Source of the DNA: DASZTV01 sp035548125
GTDB taxonomy: Bacteria > Actinomycetota > Actinomycetes > JAFAQI01
Reading direction: 5' to 3'
DNA: 64,000 bases
Assembly (NCBI GenBank): GCA_035548125.1
Contig: DASZTV010000063.1
Span: forward strand, 1 to 64,000
The notes below the pieces were generated by a model. The model ran no database searches. It was not told the DNA's origin and saw nothing but the letters and a program-made list of their open reading frames with translations. Made by a program: the position numbers and the translations under genes. Positions 60,790 through 64,000 of the stretch are shown in pieces. The number at the start of each line of letters is the position of its first letter. Position 1 is the stretch's first letter.

Positions 60790-63042
60790 ATGAACCGGCG
60801 CCTGACCACCGGGCTCGCCGCCCTGGTGCTGCTGGCGGCGACGGGCACCGCCTCGGCAGCGACCGGCTCGCGCGACCACGCGCGCATCGCGCCGCACCCG
60901 CGCCACACCTCGGTCGAACGGTCGGTTGCCGCGTCCCTCCCCCATGTCGCGAGCGGCCACCGCCCGGGGCCGTCGATCCTCTACGCGAAACCCGCGGTGG
61001 CGCCGCAGCTGCAGAACCGCGGCGTCTGGCAAGCGCCGCCGATCCTGGTGTCCGGGACGTCGGCCTACCGCGACGGCGAGTGGCTGTACCAGGACTACCT
61101 CTACGACGACCACGGCGCGCTCGGAGTGCTCGACCCGACGACGCCCTACTCCGAGACCGACTACATCTTTTCGACGACGACCGGGACCTACACCTACCCC
61201 ACGGCTCGCAAGTACGCCGCCAACGCTGCCGACCTGGTCGAGTTCCGGACCAAGCCGCTGCCGAGCTCAACGGCGTTCCGCGTCACGCTCAACAGCCTCT
61301 CGGACCCCTCTCTGGTCGGCTTCACGATCGCGCTGGGCGGCTCCGACATCTCCCAGGAGTGGCCGTACGGGGCGGACGTCACCTCACCGGCGGCGTACTT
61401 CGTCACGGTCCACGGTCGGCACGCCACGATGACCGCCGCGAGCACGGGCAAGGTGCTGCGCCCCGCGCCGACCGTGTCGGTCAGCGTGCACCGCCGGCAG
61501 TTCACCGTCGAAGTGCCGCACGCCGCCTGGAACCCGGGCGAGCGCACCATCCGGATGGCGGTCGGCGTCGGGCTGTGGGACAACGCGCACCACCAGTACC
61601 TGCTCCCCGCGCTGGGTCCGGCAACCGCGACGACACCCGGCGGGGGCGGTCCGGCGCCGGCCGGCATCGTCAACGTCGGGCCGCGTTTCCACGAACCCTG
61701 GCTCTCGCTCTCCGAGCCGACGGTCACGATCGGCGACACCGCCGTCGGCGGGCTGGTCGAGGGCGGCATGTGGCGCGACCGGGAGCAGGCGGCAGAGCTC
61801 GCCCTCGGAAGCGTCACGCCCTTCTACGCCGAGGTCAGCTTCGCGAAGCTGCACGAGGACGTCACCGACAACTCCGACATCCCGACCTCCGGGTCGATGG
61901 ACCGGATCCTCGCCAGCCACTTCTCGTTCGGGCAGGGTCTGGACTCGACCCAGGTCTGCTCGCGAATCGCCCCGCCGGTCAACGTCGGCGCGGCCTGCAA
62001 GGGGCGCATGGTCGGCCAGCTCCAGCCGTACAACGTCTACGTCCCACCGGGCGCACCACCGCCCGGTGGATACGGGCTCACGCTGCTGCTGCACTCGCTG
62101 TCCGCCAACTACAACCAGTTCGGCGCGAGCCACAACGCCGGCCAGCTCGCCAACCGCGGCGGCGGCTCGATCGTGGTGACGCCGAGTGGCCGCGGGCCCG
62201 ACGGGAACTACGCCGGCGTCGCCGAGTCAGACACCTTCGAGACCTGGAACGACGTCGCACACCACTACCCACTGAACCCGCGCTGGGTCGACGTCAGCGG
62301 CTACTCGATGGGCGGGTTCGGCACCTACCGGCTGGCCGAGCGCTGGCCGGACCTGTTCGCCCGCGCGTTCTCGGTGGTCGGCGAGGCGAGCCCGGCCTCG
62401 GGGCTGCCGTCGCTGCGCAACGTGCCGATGCTCGCCTGGAACGCCACCGCCGACGAGCTCGTCCCGATCATCGACACGATCCCGAACACCCAGCAGATGG
62501 CCGCCGCCGGGTTGCGGTTCATCGAGGACCTGTTCGTCGGTTCGGACCACCTGACGCTCGCGACCAACGACCAGTACGGCCCCGGTGCGGCGTTCCTCGG
62601 CACGCATCTCGTCGATCGCAATCCCGCGCACGTGACCTACGTCGTCGATCACGCGGAGGACTCCCACCTCGGTCGCGTCCTGGCGGACCACGCGTACTGG
62701 CTGTCCGGGCTCACGCTCCGCAAGCCCGGCGCCATCGGGACGATCGACGTACGGTCGCTCGGCTTCGGCAAGGGCGACCCCGCGCCGTCGGGGACGAAGA
62801 CCGGCGCCGGAACTCTCAATGGCGGCACCAAGGTCGCGATGCCCTACGTCGAGTTCTCCCAGTCGTGGGGAGCGGCACCCAAGACGTCGAAGCGCGACGT
62901 GCTGGAGGTGGTCGCTCAGAACATCTCGCGGGTCGTCGTCGCGGTGAAGCGCGCGCATGTCGACTGCCACGCGAGGGTGCACGTGAGAAGCGACGGTCCG
63001 GTCGCGGTCGTGCTCCAGGGATGTGGCCGAACCCTCCGCTAA
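60790..63042 (+). CDS. Large secreted alpha/beta hydrolase with an N-terminal beta domain
   Basis: A 750-residue exported protein. ATG 60790 starts a signal peptide (RRLTTGLAALVLLAATGTASAA). Residues about 60-370 form beta-rich modules (YPTARKYAANAADLVEFRTK, FRVTLNSLSDPSLVGFTIAL) like DOMON/glucodextranase-type binding domains. From about 400 a hydrolase follows, with nucleophile GYSMGGFG (Ser near 505), Asp in ATADELVP and His in DHAEDSHLG. An esterase or depolymerase acting outside the cell is inferred. TCGAA-AC-TTCGA (60776-60787) lies directly before the ATG. Confidence 0.82.
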   Translation: MNRRLTTGLAALVLLAATGTASAATGSRDHARIAPHPRHTSVERSVAASLPHVASGHRPGPSILYAKPAVAPQLQNRGVWQAPPILVSGTSAYRDGEWLYQDYLYDDHGALGVLDPTTPYSETDYIFSTTTGTYTYPTARKYAANAADLVEFRTKPLPSSTAFRVTLNSLSDPSLVGFTIALGGSDISQEWPYGADVTSPAAYFVTVHGRHATMTAASTGKVLRPAPTVSVSVHRRQFTVEVPHAAWNPGERTIRMAVGVGLWDNAHHQYLLPALGPATATTPGGGGPAPAGIVNVGPRFHEPWLSLSEPTVTIGDTAVGGLVEGGMWRDREQAAELALGSVTPFYAEVSFAKLHEDVTDNSDIPTSGSMDRILASHFSFGQGLDSTQVCSRIAPPVNVGAACKGRMVGQLQPYNVYVPPGAPPPGGYGLTLLLHSLSANYNQFGASHNAGQLANRGGGSIVVTPSGRGPDGNYAGVAESDTFETWNDVAHHYPLNPRWVDVSGYSMGGFGTYRLAERWPDLFARAFSVVGEASPASGLPSLRNVPMLAWNATADELVPIIDTIPNTQQMAAAGLRFIEDLFVGSDHLTLATNDQYGPGAAFLGTHLVDRNPAHVTYVVDHAEDSHLGRVLADHAYWLSGLTLRKPGAIGTIDVRSLGFGKGDPAPSGTKTGAGTLNGGTKVAMPYVEFSQSWGAAPKTSKRDVLEVVAQNISRVVVAVKRAHVDCHARVHVRSDGPVAVVLQGCGRTLR

Positions 63043-63066
63043 TGCCCATGGGACGATGTCTCGGGG

Positions 63067-63078
63067 ACAGACGTCTGT
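63067..63078. promoter_or_regulatory. Perfect 12-bp palindrome ACAGACGTCTGT before the copper genes
   Basis: The palindrome ends 13 bases before the Sco1 start, directly ahead of GAGG (ribosome-binding site). It may be an operator for a copper or redox regulator, or affect translation. It is the only strong symmetry in the 49-base gap. Confidence 0.4.
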
Positions 63079-63091
63079 GAGGCAGATCCAC

Positions 63092-63730
63092 ATGAAAGCG
63101 CGCCACGCGGCCGCCCTGTTGCTGCTCGCGGCGGTGACCGCCTGCTCCTCGGGGTCGAAGCCGCTGGCGGAGATCAGCGGCGGCCAGCCGGCCGGCGACC
63201 TGCGCGGCGACGTGCTGGAACCACCCAGCCCGGAGCCCGCGGTCCAGCTCACTGACACGGCCGGGGCGTCGTACGACCTCCGCAAGGCCACCGCCGGCAA
63301 GGTGGCACTCGTCTACTTCGGCTACACCCACTGTCCGGACATCTGTCCGACCTTCATGGCGGACGTCGCGCAGGCGCTTCGCGAATCCACCGCGGCAGTT
63401 CGCTCCCGGGTCGACGTGATCTTCATCAGCGTCGATCCGCGCCGCGACTCGGGGCAGACGATCCGGCGCTGGCTCGACAACTTCAACCCGCACTTCGTCG
63501 GGCTGCGCGGCTCGATCCACCAGATCATCCAGACGCAGCGGGCGATGGGCGTGCCCGCGAGCCGGGTGAAGCCGCACAGCAAGCACGGCTACACGGTCGA
63601 GCACTCCGCCGAGCTGCTCGCCTACACGCCGGACCGGGTCGGGCACGTCCTCTACACCGAGGGCCCGACGACGATCAGCGACCTGCGGCACGACCTCGCG
63701 ATCCTCACGACCAGCACGGCGTACGCATGA
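63092..63730 (+). CDS. Sco1/SenC-family copper chaperone lipoprotein
   Basis: A 212-residue thioredoxin-fold protein. Lipobox LLAAVTAC is followed by a soluble domain with VALVYFGYTHCPDICPTFMAD: the CxxxC copper/redox motif near residues 80-84. The third copper ligand, a His, is probably in YTVEHSAELLAY. Family members load the CuA centre of cytochrome c oxidase. ATG 63092 follows GAGG. It overlaps the PCuAC gene by 4 bases, a well-known partnership. Confidence 0.93.
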   Translation: MKARHAAALLLLAAVTACSSGSKPLAEISGGQPAGDLRGDVLEPPSPEPAVQLTDTAGASYDLRKATAGKVALVYFGYTHCPDICPTFMADVAQALRESTAAVRSRVDVIFISVDPRRDSGQTIRRWLDNFNPHFVGLRGSIHQIIQTQRAMGVPASRVKPHSKHGYTVEHSAELLAYTPDRVGHVLYTEGPTTISDLRHDLAILTTSTAYA

Positions 63731-64000
63731 GGCTTCGCGGCCTCGTCGGTCTGGCGTCGGCCGCCGCGGGCCTCGCCGTACTCACCGCCTGCGGCGGCGG
63801 TTCCGACACGTTGCACATCACGAACGAGTCGCTCGGCGTCACCGGCGGTCACGGCACGGTCGGCGAGCTGACCATCACCCACGCCTACATCCCCGCGCCG
63901 GCCACCCCCTCCCTGGCCGCGGCGTACTTCACGGTCACCAACAGCGGAGCCACACCTGACCGGCTGCTCTCCGCAGCCAGCACCGGGTTCCGCCGCGCAT
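63727..64000 (+). CDS. PCuAC-type copper chaperone, cut by the window edge
   Basis: About 91 codons are visible. A lipobox VLTAC follows the signal peptide. The mature part reads LTITHAYIPAPATPSLAAAY and FTVTNSGATPDRLLSAAS, the usual PCuAC beginning. The His/Met copper ligands expected further on are beyond the edge. With Sco1 it would deliver copper to cytochrome c oxidase. Confidence 0.85.
   Translation, partial: MRLRGLVGLASAAAGLAVLTACGGGSDTLHITNESLGVTGGHGTVGELTITHAYIPAPATPSLAAAYFTVTNSGATPDRLLSAASTGFRRA

Overview
The window is 64 kb of GC-rich, densely packed bacterial DNA. Many starts are GTG or TTG. Genes are coupled by ATGA/GTGA overlaps, and there is at least one probable leaderless start. 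Lipid-style catabolic genes (CoA ligases, paired acyl-CoA dehydrogenases, crotonases, CaiB transferases, P450s with a 3Fe-4S-type ferredoxin, an F420-type LLM oxidoreductase) are abundant. Together these point to a chromosome of a member of the Actinomycetota. Genus cannot be fixed from the sequence alone. I saw no rRNA, tRNA, CRISPR array, insertion sequence or phage gene, and no stretch over 300 bases lacks a gene.

Layout. 1-307: the end of an MmcQ/YjbR-like gene and a decayed D-aminoacylase fragment. 372-4099: ABC drug-type exporter, TetR regulator and a PaaK-like ligase on the plus strand. 4089-12706: a seven-gene minus-strand catabolic operon (amidohydrolase, CaiB transferase, P450, SDR, LLM oxidoreductase, aldehyde dehydrogenase, OB-fold/thiolase fusion). 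12811-13632: TesB thioesterase. 13648-18257: a TetR-led operon with ferredoxin, hotdog thioesterase, two acyl-CoA dehydrogenase subunits and a crotonase. 18377-19213: SDR. 19223-21084: an ECF-type sigma factor flanked by a divergent secreted protein and a downstream membrane protein with a His-Pro repeat tail; both flanking genes carry the same promoter-like motif. 21081-26869: a five-gene operon (two acyl-CoA dehydrogenase subunits, ligase, SDR, ligase) behind a strong inverted repeat. 26936-28368: secreted low-complexity protein and an HD-domain protein. 28405-32658: hydantoinase/carboxylase A and B subunits with a VOC protein. 32760-37982: ligase, double-hotdog hydratase, crotonase, ligase. 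37971-38759: Stf0-like sulfotransferase. 38791-49985: an eight-gene, tightly overlapped operon that starts with a CoA ligase fused to an APH-type kinase and ends with two rearranged enzymes (crotonase and CaiB) and an amidohydrolase. 49972-57443: a branched-chain-type ABC importer with fused permease, two unusual accessory proteins and a divergent solute-binding lipoprotein. 57421-59687: two divergent TetR regulators and a DMT-type transporter. 59750-63042: a 2-oxoglutarate/Fe(II) oxygenase and a large secreted alpha/beta hydrolase. 63092-64000: Sco1 and PCuAC copper chaperones.

Taken together, this is an accessory catabolic island. It holds seven CoA ligases, two CaiB transferases, two P450s, one Rieske oxygenase, four acyl-CoA dehydrogenase genes in two pairs, three crotonases and two thiolase-fold proteins that lack an obvious nucleophilic Cys. 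Such sets break down bulky hydrophobic or cyclic acids. No gene identifies the substrate. The best candidates for something undescribed are the ligase-kinase fusion with its operon, the permuted crotonase/CaiB pair, the importer with its two accessory proteins, and the ECF sigma circuit.
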